DNA of 64,000 nt from Nigrospora sphaerica (GCA_018287875.1 JAGVVL010000013.1:2666001-2730000), one strand, 5' to 3'; positions 30,887 through 42,200 are shown, counted from the stretch's first letter. The notes: a model not told the origin generated them from the letters alone. Translations and numbers: made by a program.

Positions 30887-33800
30887 TCATATCAAGACCG
30901 AGAAGTTCCCTGCTGGAGTGTCGTATAAACCCCGGCTAGATGTATCTGGCCTTACGTCCTCCCACCCATCTTCAATGTCCGGAAGGTCGCTCAGCCTGGG
31001 TTTACCGGACTTGTTTAGCATAGCTCTTTGCCTGTCCTGGACTTTTGACTCGTTGACACGGCCGCGCAATGAAGGCCGCGTCGGCGTTTCAGGCAGCGGC
31101 CTCGGCGGCGCGGGTGCGGGACGAGGCCACTCGTGAGGTGAGGGCGCCTTGGGTAACCCTGACCTGGCCTCGTGATGGTAGGGGCGAGCGTGACTGATAT
31201 GTATCCTCTGACTGCCTGGACTGGGCTGGAGCCACTTGTGGCCCGGCGGCGGTGAGTCGTAGGTCGATGACCATGCCGACTCCCGTGACGGTGTGCGCGC
31301 AATATTCCTCTCATTGCTGCCACCGGGAGTCGTAGGTCCTGGCTCAGCGGGACCGGTTGACAGACGCGGGGATTTGGCCGAGTCTCGCTTCTGGCCGCCA
31401 CGCGTGCTCACCCCCGGCCGCTGCCCCGAGGACATGAGGTTTTTGGAACGCCCGTCGCGCCAGATTGCCCCCCCTTCGGTCGACGGAAACTCAATTGGGT
31501 GTCGGTCACGCGTGAGGCCAGACTTGAGGCTCGCCTGGTTCACTTTGGCGATGTCCTTAAAGGCAATGCCCAGGGAATCGCGTGCAAGCTTGTCCCATGA
31601 TGCGTCGCTGTCTCGGGACGCGGGCGTGGAAGCACGTAGTGCCGTTGGTTGTGGGGGGATACCACCCGTTGAAGATATAGGGGAAGACTGCGCGATGACA
31701 TCGAGGTTTCTGGGTGACCGTACAACAGATCCACCCCCAAACAAGGGGCTCGACCCGCCTATACGCCTGCTGAATACGCGCCCTCCACAGTGGCGACTCG
31801 GAATGTGTACCACAGTTGGTCGGGAGATGGCACTCGCCGTCACAGGTTTCTCAGATCCAACAACAGTGGTGAGTACGCTTGTGCGTGGAGTATGGCCACT
31901 TGCACTGCTCTGGTAGCTCTTTCGGTTGTATTCGTCAAACAGGCGAGAAGCGCTCCCCTGCTTCCAGGCATAGGAAACGCGTCTGCTTACGGAACGCATT
32001 CCTCGAGTAGAAGGGCGTCTGAGAATACCGGGAGACATCCCGTGCTCTTCGACAGTATCATCGTCAGAAAAGTGGCTGCCCCTCGGCCCATAAGCAACGG
32101 CTGGAGTGCTCTGGATACTAAATGGCTCAGGGATCATGGGGGCGTTTAGACCAAGCGTGGTCTTGAAAGTCTCCTGGGACCCTTTCACGGTCAATCCGGG
32201 GGATGCCGTATTCATATGGCCATCCCCCTCTCCAAGACTCGTGTCGGAAAGGAGGCTTCTGTTTTCCGGTCCTGTGGATCGCTCTGGATGATTGGCTCCT
32301 CGACCGGCGAGCCACGCGTTCCATGCCCGTCGTGCTACGGAGTCTCTGGATCTTCCACTGCCGCTGGTCTCGGATTGTATCGGGCCAGCCGTTGGATGTT
32401 GTTGGTGGTCCGCCGAAGCCCCTGACACTACCGAGGCCGACGTAGAGATTGCTTGGCCCGGCTTCGGTCCTGTGCTATTGGTATGCAAGGGTCCAATGTC
32501 AAACATGGCGTTTGTCACTGCACTATCGTACCCAGTGTCGTGCCTCACAAAACTACCGGGAATTGGGGCCGAGACCTCGAGCATGCCCGCCTCGCGTTCT
32601 GACTCCCGCTTCCGCCGCCTGAAGTAGAGGTAGATTAAGAAGGCAAGGAGGCCCAACACCAGCAAAAGAATGGGGACCAGAATCGCCACGAGTTTGCTTT
32701 TCTTGGACAGTCCTGATTCCGCCGGCCCTGCCGACAAGCTATTCGTTGGGGCTGCCGTCGACGACGAGGTTGGCGAAGGCGCTAGCGCAATGCGTATCGC
32801 CAGATTCCGTTTCTCGGTTTGGCCAGTGCTCTTGGAGGTAGCACGGAGTGCGATGGTTGTATCAAAAGCAGACGTATCAACTGGCACTTTTCCCGAGAGG
32901 GAGAGGTCCAGAGCGTCGAGATGCAGCCAAGGTGCTCGTGTATTGTCTTCAAGCTCTGCGCGGATATCCTCTGGCTGCCAAAGGTACGGTTTCAGATCTG
33001 TCGCGATAAGATCACCTGCGGTGAGGCTGAGGTCGGCGAACTGCTTTCGAAATAGTGGCCCTGTGACGTTGATCGCCAACGTCATATTCAGGCTGTCGGT
33101 GAACTTGTCTTGTATGACCAGGGTGGCATTCACGGATTTGGATGCTGGACCTGGCGTGCCTGCTAGACTCCAAGTGAGGGGATCAAAGCGTAGCCAGCTA
33201 GGCAGACCGGATGTGGCGATGGACGTGATATCGCCTGACTTCAGAGGACTTCCATCAAGCTGTATAGCGTCCGCCAATTCCGCGTACTCGAAGGATGCCC
33301 CTCGAGTTGCGTTGAGTATAATGACGGGCGAGTCCGTCGCAAGTTCATGGGTACTGACAACAAGAGAGAAAGGCATCGACACGGAGGCGAATCCCAGCAC
33401 ATCCGAAGCCACGAGCTGGATATTAAAAGATTGCGGAGGCTGGACCAGAGGTTCAACCGATGGCGGAGTCCCCCAGAACGTTATATTAGACGCATCAAAC
33501 TTTAGCCACGAGGGCAAGGGCTCGTTGTCCCCCGTGACGGCGTAGTAGGAAAGCCCAGAGCCGTCCCGGCTGTCGAAAGTGTTCGGATCAAAGCTGAATC
33601 TGAACGGTGTTGAAGGCCGGAGGTACAGCGAGGAGGAGCCGGATACAGACCCCAAGTTTCTGATCTGGTCGGCCACATCGATCTGGACGGTGGGCGGCGG
33701 GCGTCTGGCCACCACCAGAGTTGCGTTGGCTATAGTGCTTCCAAGCCCGTCTTCTGCCTTGAGCTGTATCGGAACGCCCACAACCTCCCCGGCTGGAACG

Positions 33801-34051
33801 TCGTCGTCACTGGGAACGCCGAAGAGACGGCGCGAGCCGCTGTCGATGGACAACCACGACGGCGGGTCGATGAGCGTGTAGGTCATCGGAAGCGGCGAAG
33901 AGAACGTGAGCGGCGAGAAAACGAAGGAGAACGGTAGCGAGATTCTCGCAACAGGCGGGAGCTGCGCGTTCAACGGGAAGTAGCCCAGGGGCGCCGCGTT
34001 GACGAAAGGGAAGCAGCATAGAAGAACGGCGGCGGCAGCAGATGCCCACAT
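30887..34051 (-). CDS. AXL2: Axl2-like plasma-membrane glycoprotein with cadherin-like repeats
   Basis: Axl2 marks the axial bud site in yeast and recruits septin-associated factors; filamentous homologues act in septation, conidiation or cell-shape control. One exon, 1054 residues, ATG at 34051. Order: signal peptide (MWASAAAAVLLCCFPFVNAA); about four cadherin-like (CADG) repeats to residue 430, each with a PSWL-hydrophobic-GTP signature (PPSWLSIDSGSRRLFGVPSD, LPSWLKFDASNITFWGTPPS, LPSWLRFDPLTWSLAGTPG, then the more diverged APWLHLDALDLSLSGKVP); a Ser/Thr/Pro stalk; one membrane segment (VAILVPILLLVLGLLAFLIY, about 456-478) followed by RRRKRE; then a 570-residue Ser/Arg/Pro-rich cytoplasmic tail. 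Several N-x-S/T sites lie in the ectodomain. The stop is 247 bases from the GH5 pseudogene relic. Confidence 0.88.
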   Translation of the reverse strand: MWASAAAAVLLCCFPFVNAAPLGYFPLNAQLPPVARISLPFSFVFSPLTFSSPLPMTYTLIDPPSWLSIDSGSRRLFGVPSDDDVPAGEVVGVPIQLKAEDGLGSTIANATLVVARRPPPTVQIDVADQIRNLGSVSGSSSLYLRPSTPFRFSFDPNTFDSRDGSGLSYYAVTGDNEPLPSWLKFDASNITFWGTPPSVEPLVQPPQSFNIQLVASDVLGFASVSMPFSLVVSTHELATDSPVIILNATRGASFEYAELADAIQLDGSPLKSGDITSIATSGLPSWLRFDPLTWSLAGTPGPASKSVNATLVIQDKFTDSLNMTLAINVTGPLFRKQFADLSLTAGDLIATDLKPYLWQPEDIRAELEDNTRAPWLHLDALDLSLSGKVPVDTSAFDTTIALRATSKSTGQTEKRNLAIRIALAPSPTSSSTAAPTNSLSAGPAESGLSKKSKLVAILVPILLLVLGLLAFLIYLYFRRRKRESEREAGMLEVSAPIPGSFVRHDTGYDSAVTNAMFDIGPLHTNSTGPKPGQAISTSASVVSGASADHQQHPTAGPIQSETSGSGRSRDSVARRAWNAWLAGRGANHPERSTGPENRSLLSDTSLGEGDGHMNTASPGLTVKGSQETFKTTLGLNAPMIPEPFSIQSTPAVAYGPRGSHFSDDDTVEEHGMSPGILRRPSTRGMRSVSRRVSYAWKQGSASRLFDEYNRKSYQSSASGHTPRTSVLTTVVGSEKPVTASAISRPTVVHIPSRHCGGRVFSRRIGGSSPLFGGGSVVRSPRNLDVIAQSSPISSTGGIPPQPTALRASTPASRDSDASWDKLARDSLGIAFKDIAKVNQASLKSGLTRDRHPIEFPSTEGGAIWRDGRSKNLMSSGQRPGVSTRGGQKRDSAKSPRLSTGPAEPGPTTPGGSNERNIARTPSRESAWSSTYDSPPPGHKWLQPSPGSQRIHISHARPYHHEARSGLPKAPSPHEWPRPAPAPPRPLPETPTRPSLRGRVNESKVQDRQRAMLNKSGKPRLSDLPDIEDGWEDVRPDTSSRGLYDTPAGNFSVLI

Positions 34052-34906
34052 GGTGAAGCCCAGCGTATAGACATACGACTAAACAGCGCTCAGGCGCACA
34101 ATGATACTAATGAGAAGACAAAAGGTAAAGCATATCTAGAGCGGCGAGGCGGAGAATAGGAGGACGCCCCAGAAAAGAGGCACGCGCGAGAAGGAGCTGC
34201 TCATGGTGACAAGAGCGGCGCACTTACACCGAGATTGCCCTACGACCAGATGTAATTGCCAGCCACAGGACGCGCAGGGCGACCGGCTGCAAGTTGCAGC
34301 GGCTTAGCAAGGCGCTTCAGAGAAGGAATGTATGTCTTGCTGGGAGTAAGTCGACATGCCAGGTGTTTCTGGTCAAGACGGGGTGCTCAGCTAGTCGCAT
34401 TCCAGCGAGACAGGAGGTCGGCAGCGGTGTCCGTAGCCGCCGGCCTCATTACAGGCCTGCCGCCATATTTGGCGCTCGCGGGGTCTACGGGGCAAGGAAA
34501 CAATCAGAGGCCGGCATGATCTGGCGCCGGCAAGAGGCGCCCGGGGCCATGCATGCCGCCTGTTTCGCTTGATTGGCGTGGGCGATGAAGTGAGGAAAGC
34601 AGATGAAGAGGATGCAGGCGGCGATGGCGTCGATTGCTACTTACTATCCATCCGCGGGGTTGCGCCGGCCGATAAGGAGACGGGCCGGCAGGGCAGGCAC
34701 GTCTGCACTAAGCAGAGAGGTTTGCCGGGCAGGCGACGACCTCAACCTCGACCTCAGCCGCCCTCCTTTTCGCAGAGGGAGCCGCCCGTAAATCAAAATT
34801 CGTCTGCGACAATCGCACCCATTCGTCTGCTCTGCGAGACTCATCCGCCCCGTGTTCTTCCTGCCCGCCGCTGGCTGAGTCAGGGAACCCTCCCCCGTTG
34901 TCCAAA
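34052..34906. promoter_or_regulatory. divergent promoter region AXL2 / EFM6
   Basis: About 850 bases between divergent starts. On the minus strand a consensus donor (GTAAGT at 34227) and a pyrimidine-rich acceptor (CTTCTCATTAG, ending at 34107) could form a 121-nt intron in the AXL2 leader, although no clear CTAAC branch site lies between them. No other element is seen. Confidence 0.4.
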
Positions 34907-35947
34907 ATGAGCCCGCCCGCCTCTCGATCGCCGTCGCCCGAGTTCTCGCCTCTGGCCATCGGCGACGACCTCGCCCCGCCCCGGATTCCCAAGGCCGCTG
35001 CCACGACGAGCCTGGATTTCTCGGGCCTCCTCAGCAAGCCGATCCAGCTTCACGAGGACCTGAAGTCTGGCAATGGCGGCCAGGCCTGGCCAGCTGGCAT
35101 GGTGCTTGCGCGGCACATGCTGCGGTACCACCGGGAGGGGCTCCGGAACGCGAGGATGTAAGTGGGTTCAAAGTTGGTTACGACTGATGCGTTGTCCTCC
35201 CCCCTCTCGTCCCCCATTGGAGCCGGGTGGGCTTGGTGGGGGGTTGTGCGTCTTTGCGCTTCGGAGGGAGGCGACGGGAGGCAACGGGAGGCAACGGGAG
35301 GCAACGGGAGGGGAGCATCCACGGCTGATATCTCACGTCACTACCGCAGTCTAGAACTTGGTGCCGGTGGGGGCCTGGTTGGCCTTGCAGTCGCCAGTGG
35401 GTGTGCCATCGAGGGGCCTCTGTTCGTCACCGATCAAGAAACCATGTTCCCGTTGATGGAGCACAATGTCGCCAAGAACGAGCTGAATGGCCGGGTGAAG
35501 CCCGCAGTGCTGAACTGGTGCGTGTCCTGCCAATTCCTTCCTGCAAAAACTCGAAAACCCCCCCTCCTGGCGCAGAGATTTCGCACGCGCGCGCGCGCAC
35601 AAAATACCGGCAGCCACCTAACACGTATCCCGATATGCAGGGGAGAGCCACTGGCGCCCGAGGTCGTCGACTTCCAACCCGACGTGATACTGGCCGCCGA
35701 TTGTGTCTATTTCGAGCCCGCCTTCCCCCTGCTGCTTACCACGCTGAAGGATTTGTTGGCGCTGTGCCCCTCGGCCACCGTCTATTTCTGTTTCAAGAAG
35801 CGGAGGCGCGCGGATAATCAGTTCCTCAAGAAGGCCCAGAAGGCCTTCAAGACCGAGGAGATCTTGGACGAGGATCGGCCCGTGTTCTCGCGGGAAAACA
35901 TATTCCTCTACAGCTTCAGGAGTAAGGCCCAGGGCGACAAGTGTTAA
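34907..35947 (+). CDS. EFM6: Efm6-type protein-lysine methyltransferase
   Basis: Yeast Efm6 methylates a lysine of translation elongation factor eEF1A. Three exons (34907-35157, 35350-35517, 35641-35947) sum to 726 nt, or 241 residues. Both introns are GT-AG (192 and 123 nt). The SAM-binding motif I is rebuilt at the first junction: ILELGAGGGLVGL (residues 84-96). The METTL21-type motif DCVYFEP, which replaces a catalytic motif in this class, lies at 160-166. An N-terminal block (IQLHEDLKSGNGGQAWPAGM) is typical of Efm6/METTL21 proteins. Downstream, CFKKRRRADNQFLKKAQKAF and a final FSRENIFLYSF fit the family. The start is the ATG at 34907; the frame is open a few codons upstream but without an ATG. 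The second intron is stop-free and a multiple of three, so retention would insert 41 residues. Confidence 0.93.
35271..35310. repeat. 10-bp tandem repeat inside EFM6 intron 1
   Basis: Four copies of GCRACGGGAG; the last three are identical. The array lies 40 bases before the intron's 3' splice site. Confidence 0.9.
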
Positions 35948-36352
35948 ATCGTGTGAATACATGTCTAATAAGCACCAACTGTTCCTCCTAATTGCTTCTC
36001 CATTCCACCGCCGCATCCGGTGGTTTCAGCCACTCCGCCCCTGCCAGGAGCTGGGCTAACTGGCGGCTGGTGTTGGCCTATTCCCCAGCTACAAGTACCG
36101 CAGCCGCCCCTCCTGTTTTCCGGCCAATTGCGCGTGCCTGTCGGGTGTGACGTTGCACGACGCAAGTGTCGAAAGCCACAGTCAGCACTCGGGGCCTAGG
36201 CCGCCGGTTGCCAGGAAGCAAGTCACGAGCATGGCTTCTTCCCAGTCGTGACGACAGGCGACCGGCATCTGCCTGGGTACAACTACTTACCAAGGCAATT
36301 ATTGCTTGATCGACGATCGCGGGCAGCCTCCAGCCTCGATCGCCGTGAAGGG

Positions 36353-36381
<29 letters not shown>
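36353..36381 (+). repeat. A29 homopolymer
   Basis: Twenty-nine consecutive A on the plus strand, about 400 bases beyond the EFM6 stop codon, in otherwise GC-rich DNA. Confidence 0.9.
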
Positions 36382-36384
<3 letters not shown>

Positions 36385-37481
36385 CCGTTGCGCCAACTGC
36401 CGGTTGGCGACAGAAACAGGGCGCGGAAAGCGGGGAACGCATGTGTCGTATGCGTAGGGCCAGACCCCGACACTCCAAAACCAGCTCCAGTTCTAAGGCC
36501 AGCTCCAGTATAACGAGTACGGTGTACTGAAGAGCTACACCGAGTCCCTGGCTCCAGTGGGAGCCGTGAGGAGCTGCTAGCAGCTGGAGACCCGTCCAGT
36601 TGGGGCCCAGGCCGATCAGAAAGTGCCCGACCATTTGGTTCCGATTGTCAGTCAGTCAAATCGTCCGGTAGGTTCCCACCCAAAATGACAGTTGTCCGAT
36701 TTCCCGCTCCACGTTGTTGCCCGCCCGCTCGCCCGCTCGCCCGCCTTTCACCTCAATCGTCCCATGTGGTCCCTTTCCGCAGCCTGACTTCCCGTCGCCC
36801 CAGCGGCGGCCATGCAAGCGTCCCATGCAGGTTTTCGAGCGGGCAAGTGGGCGAAGTAGCGGGAGGGAAGTTTGTGCGAGTCCCGAACGCATGCCGTCTG
36901 TGCTGCAGGGCGTCGGGCGCCAACGTGCGGGACGCCTGCGTCTTTGTCTCATCCCATTGGAAGCGGGGGTAGTGCGATACCTCACCCACGCGTCAGCAAA
37001 TCTTTCTCCCGACTTGCGGAGTTTTGTGTGCGTGTGTGTGCTGTTGTGGGGTAGAAAGAAGAGTTTTATTGTCAGCTCCAGCTTCGGTGCGCCTCTTGCA
37101 TCCCCGGGTCCAACAGCGGGCCCCGAAGGCGACTTGTGTGGCACCCCAAGGACGTAAGTACTTTTACGCGAAGGTATGTAAGAGGTAAGCAAGGAGGTAA
37201 CGATGGATGTCCATTCACCTGCACAGTCGTGGAGGTGGGCCGTTCTCCTTTTGCCCAGCAAAGACGCCTGACTGGGTTGGCCAGCTACTATGGTACGTAG
37301 TTGCAAAATACGACGGGACGCCGGTCGTATTGACGAGAGCTGACGAGGACGGCCTGCCGCCAAAAAAGGACACTAGAGGCCAAGGCAACAACTAAGTTGA
37401 GCGGGCTCCCATGTGGTAGCGTCGGCGATGGAACTGAGGGAGGGGATCATCAGGAACGGACTTCCAAGCCGCCCCCCCCCC

Positions 37482-37495
37482 CCCCTTTGCGCCGT
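37482..37495 (+). repeat. C14 homopolymer
   Basis: Fourteen consecutive C in intergenic DNA. Confidence 0.85.
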
Positions 37496-37903
37496 GTCCC
37501 GTCGAGCTAATTCAGGGGGTCCCTGGGTCGTGATTCGCCCGCACGCCGACAACGTCGGCCCTATACCCTGCAGCTGTAAGGTACCAGGAAAACGGATGGC
37601 GGCCCCCGGTTTGGCCACGACGCCCTCGCCGCTCTCGCCGCCCACGGAAATGTGATGTGCCACTTTTAGCCCTTGCCGGGCGTTGCCAAGTTGGCTCCCC
37701 TAGCATTGCAGGTGGTTCCCTGTCGAGCCTGTCAAGCCCTGTCGACCCAATTGCGTCGGTTTTCGTTTGTTTCGTTCTGCGCACGCCCAATGACGGGCCC
37801 TCGCTTCGGAAGGGCAAACGGGAGCAGGGAAGGTTCTGCGTGGTGACTGGGGATTCGTGGTGCCGGACCACTTGCCTAGACCTCATCTCAGCTTAGACAG
37901 TAT

Positions 37904-37918
37904 CCCCCCCCCCCCCCC
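37904..37918 (+). repeat. C15 homopolymer
   Basis: Fifteen consecutive C, followed by further short C runs, about 400 bases upstream of the start of the beta-barrel protein gene. Confidence 0.85.
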
Positions 37919-38313
37919 AGCCCTCCCCCCCTTGTTCCCTGTTGGCCGCACCGCCTCGAGGATATGTTAATAAAGGGCCCCCGTCCTTCCCTTCAGCGTC
38001 TTGACCCTGCCCTCTTGCGATCATCCACCACCCGTTCCTTTCAGACCCCATCCTGAGCAGTGCTCACTCGTATACATTCATTTCCAGGTGCCTAGCTCCT
38101 CACGTTCATTCCCGAGGAATCTGACGTGCCGCTCCGCACCAAATACCGCCTGCCTGGCATCCACACACGAGAGATACCCCGTACCCGCATTGCCTTTCAC
38201 GAGCGGTACTTGACGACCACCCTGTTGCTTCATACATCCCAAGTATATACTTAGGCTGGGTCCTGCCTCATCATTGCACCTGTTTTGCAAGCACTTTACC
38301 GTCAACCGTCAAG

Positions 38314-39218
38314 ATGAAGTCCACCACCATCGCTACTGCCCTGCTGGCTACCATCGCCGTAGCCCAGCCTCACCACCACGGCCACCACCGCCGCCACCAC
38401 CGGGAGCACGAGAAGAGGGAGATTGTCGTCGAGTGGGAGACGGCCTGGGTGACCGAGACCGTCATCGTTGATGAGACGAGCACCATGACCATTCCCGCCG
38501 CCACGCCCACGAGCGAGGCCGTCACCACCGCCTACACGGCTGCTCAGTTCTACGAGACGGCCGTCGCCAGCGGAACGCCCCAGGCTCCTCCGCCTCCGCC
38601 TCCGGCGCCTACCACCCCTACTACCTATGTTGCTCCGGCTCCCCCGACTACTCTGATCCCCACCACCAAGGCTGCCCCCACGACGTCGACCGTGCCGCCT
38701 CCCCCCCCTTCCCCCGTCGAGAGCACCTATGCCCCCCTCCGCCCCCGGCCCCTACCACGACCGAGGCCCCGCCTCCTCCCCCCGCTCCCACCACGGTCGA
38801 GGCTCCCCCCAAGCCCCAGCCTACTTCCTATCCCGCCGGGGGTGGCAGCGCCCCCTCCGGCGGTGCCCAGAAGAAGGGCGACATGACCTACTACGCGCCG
38901 GGCATTGGTTCCTGCGGCTACGATGACAGCAACCCCACCATGAACGTCGTCGCCGTCTCCAAGGAGTGGTTCCAGAAGGTTAGCCCTCTGACGAACTCGG
39001 GCATGAACCAGCCTTCCAACCCGCTCTGCGACAAGACCATCACCATCCAGGGCGATAAGGGCAAGAAGACCACGGCCGTCATTCGCGACTCTTGCCCCGG
39101 CTGCACGGCCACGTCCATCGACGTCACCGAGGCCACTTTCCTCGAGATTTTCGATTCTCTCGACGTTGGCCGCGGCGAGGTCACCTGGTGGCTCAACGAG
39201 GAGGTGGCGGGTGCCTAA
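38314..39218 (+). CDS. secreted RlpA-like double-psi beta-barrel protein, frame broken in a C6 run
   Basis: Expansin-related secreted proteins of this type (the Asp f 7 group) have a Ser/Thr/Pro-rich front part and a C-terminal double-psi beta-barrel that binds wall carbohydrate. Seen: a signal peptide (MKSTTIATALLATIAVA); a His-rich stretch (residues 20-32) ending in a Lys-Arg Kex2-type site at 34-35; a long Pro/Thr linker with APPPPPAPTT-type repeats; then the barrel (DMTYYAPGIGSCGYDD, SGMNQPSNPLCDKTITIQ, VIRDSCPGCTATSIDVT, GRGEVTWWLNEE). The signal peptide and the barrel are in different frames. The linker repeats show that the switch falls in C6 at 38732-38737, where one more C would give continuous repeats and a protein of 301 residues. 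Whether this is a sequencing error or a real loss cannot be told here. The stop is TAA at 39216-39218. Confidence 0.85.
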
Positions 39219-42200
39219 GCGCCGCCTCATCACTCGCCCGCGACGACGGGCCGAGAGGGCCATGCCACGGACTCCTCATCGTCGCGGTCAGACCATGCCA
39301 TTACGACTTTCCTTCGGCTACGGGATCACGGCACAGACAAATTGGGGGGGTCATATGGGCAGGATGGGCTCATGCTGGCCCCCGACATACAGGGCGTTGC
39401 TTTCCAATACCATACGAAAAAGCTCAGCACCCACATGGTGCCGCGGAGCACCATTGTTGATTTCTTGAAACGGCGTTTTCCCAGCACGAGATGCGGGAAA
39501 CGGGCATTTACGGAGACTGGGGTTTTTTTCAGCCAATACCAACGTTGCTTACCATTCTTGTATATATCTTTCAAACCCAAAAGCCACATGGAATGCAAAG
39601 GCGAATTCACCCGCATCGGGGCGATTAACAGCTTGCTGTGCCGTTTTCCCACTCCCCCGGTATTTCCCCCCACTTTCCCTCCTGGGTAGGTCAGACGCGT
39701 TCAGCAAAGCGCCGTTTTGGCTCGACCGGCGCGGACCCGTTGGGCGAAACTAGCCACTGAGGGACGTGCGAGATTGCCAGCCGGGGGGAGCGTCAGGTGG
39801 GCAGTGCCCGCGTCTGCCTACTCGCTTTGAACCCTCGATCGTCCGGGATCATCCAAGATCTCGCGGTATTGGGTGCCGTTCCAATCGTATTGGCGCTTAA
39901 CACGAGAAAGCCACTCCCTGTCCTCCGGTCCCCAAGCCGTAGCTGGGAGGCCCCTCCCCGGGGAGCGCCGTCTGCTATTTAATTATAGGCATAAGGTAGG
40001 CGGATCCTCGCCCCGAATGGGCCCAAGCGGACGACGGAGGCCTCGCGTAGCCCCCAGACCACCTACCTCACCACGAGGGCTCGCTTGGCCACAGGCGTTG
40101 CGGCATCGCGACGGCTGTGCAGTCCGTTGGTTGCCCGCTACGTCGGTAGGTACTTCCTGGTCTCGACGCAATCCGAGCATTGCGGTTTTGTTGTCGCCCG
40201 TTGCTCAGCTAACTACTACCTTTCACACGGATGTCCCATGAGCTATGGGATCTCGGGGATGCACGTTGATCCCAATACCGGGGTGGACTCGACAGCCTGT
40301 GGTTCCGTTAATTACGAAGGATCGAGGTAGCCTTGTCACCCTGCCCTTTCTTCCACACAGGCAGCACGAAGGAGGGCCGCCCGCTCTCGGATCGCTGTAG
40401 GGCAAGTGCTGGCTCGTTTCGTATCCGAGTCATGGGTCTGCCTTGCACGCAAACGCGTAGCCCTCCGAGCCCCGTGAACTAAACATGGCACGCGCATTGA
40501 CATTCAGCCATCCGGCCAGAAAGTGATAGAAATTTGTGAGTAAAAGGCCAGCATCCGTGCTCTGGGGGGGCATTGGCGTTTTCCGTCTACGACGGGGGCC
40601 GGGGATTCTGTCTTTGTCCCGTCCACGCAGCCTCGAAGGCGCAGATTACCTCGGCCAGTATCGCGATGCGGTCTTACAAGGCGAGCAGCAGCCGGCAGGG
40701 CGACCCCGGCCTCTTGCGCGTGGGCGCCGTCAGCAAAAAACCGTGGCCGGATGAGGCGGAAGAGTACATCGGGGATGGCGTGCGGCTTCCACAGAGACGC
40801 CGGATATGACGGAGGATTCCTGCGACTCGCTGAGGGCCAGCCGCGGGCTGTCTAATCTGATCCACGGTGGCGGGCGCCGCCCCAGAATTCCGATGGGCAG
40901 ATGCCTCAGAGGGACCCAAATAGCGCAAAAAAGACGTGGCCCAAGGTACCACCGGGCCTGCCAGCTGCGCCGCTCTCGGCCCGGACCGAGCCCCGGGCCA
41001 CGCCCGCGCTGGCGCCCCGGCGTTCCGCCGCAACTGTGCTGGACGGGAACTAGGAGCTTGCCCTCGCCCAGCAGCGGCACAAGCTGTACCTGGATTTCGG
41101 TAGCGTCTGGCTCGGCACCGGCGGTGACCTGCACGGCAGAGAGGTGTTTTTCTCAGTGCCTCTGACGGCGCGGCCAGTCCTGACGAGGATCGCGGTGCAT
41201 GGCTTGTGTGCCGCAACAGGCAAACTGGGCGCCTGAGATCGGAGCGATGACGGGCCACGACGGAGACATGGCTTTTTCGGCGGCGGGCTCTCATATGCGA
41301 AAAGCTTGCCGGGCCGCAACTCGGGGTTACAACTGCCGCCGTCCCACCGGGCGACCTCGATACGGGATGGAAGGGGCCACCGGTCCCCTCTTCGGTCCGA
41401 CGCCGCGCGTTCAGCGGCACCCGGCCCGAACACGGGCCGTGGCTTGTCGAGTTCCGGTAGAGTTCGAGGCTGCGCCACCGTGAGATGTTTGTCTTGCGCC
41501 CTCTCGGTATCCTATCTTTCCGATAACCTAGACAAGGCAACCACAATGAGCCATAGTTCGGGCTAGTCGGATAGGCTGGTTCGCAACGCGGGATCCTCGA
41601 ATACCTATGTTCGCCTCTCCCTGAAGAGCTCTGTCCAAGCTTCTGCTTGAACCAGCTGCTCTAGGTAGGAACTTTGGGATCGATATCCATGGACGGTCAA
41701 AGAAGACACGGGAAAGCAGCGAGGCATGGATACCGGGTGATGCGCGAAATCATTATTCACAGACGAATGGGCAGGTTCCATACTGGCCCCAGAGGACGTG
41801 CGCCTTCTCAGCCGCCGTTCATTCGGATGGAGCCAAGATGGACCAGTTGACTTGCCGGCCTTATGAAGCCCGGCAGCAGTTCGCGTTGCTCGGGACAGTC
41901 GCTGGCCGTGGGGTGAGGGCTGAGCAGCACCGCTCCTTGCGGTACAGTTGCCAGCCTTGCGATTCGCTCTTTGAGGGTGACCCCATGAGGAGCTGCGGCC
42001 ATCAACCATCCCGTTTGTCACGGGTAAAGAAGGACGAGGAGGACATTACCTCAACCGACGTCATCGTCCGATGGTTTTGTCGAGTAGTGTTTGTCCTAAA
42101 TAGGAGCCGGCCGCCAGAGATCGGTCCAGGCCGCTTCTTTCTCCACCCACACACCGAGCCAAATCGGACGTCGAAGATGGCGTTTGCGGCGAGAAGCTGG

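Larger units (their letters stand above)
35948..38313. other. intergenic region with homopolymer tracts
   Basis: About 2.4 kb with no credible gene. It holds an A29 tract, an 8-bp CCCGCTCG repeat (36719-36744), a C14 and a C15 run, and, in the last 300 bases, a C/T-rich promoter and leader for the gene at 38314. Confidence 0.5.
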
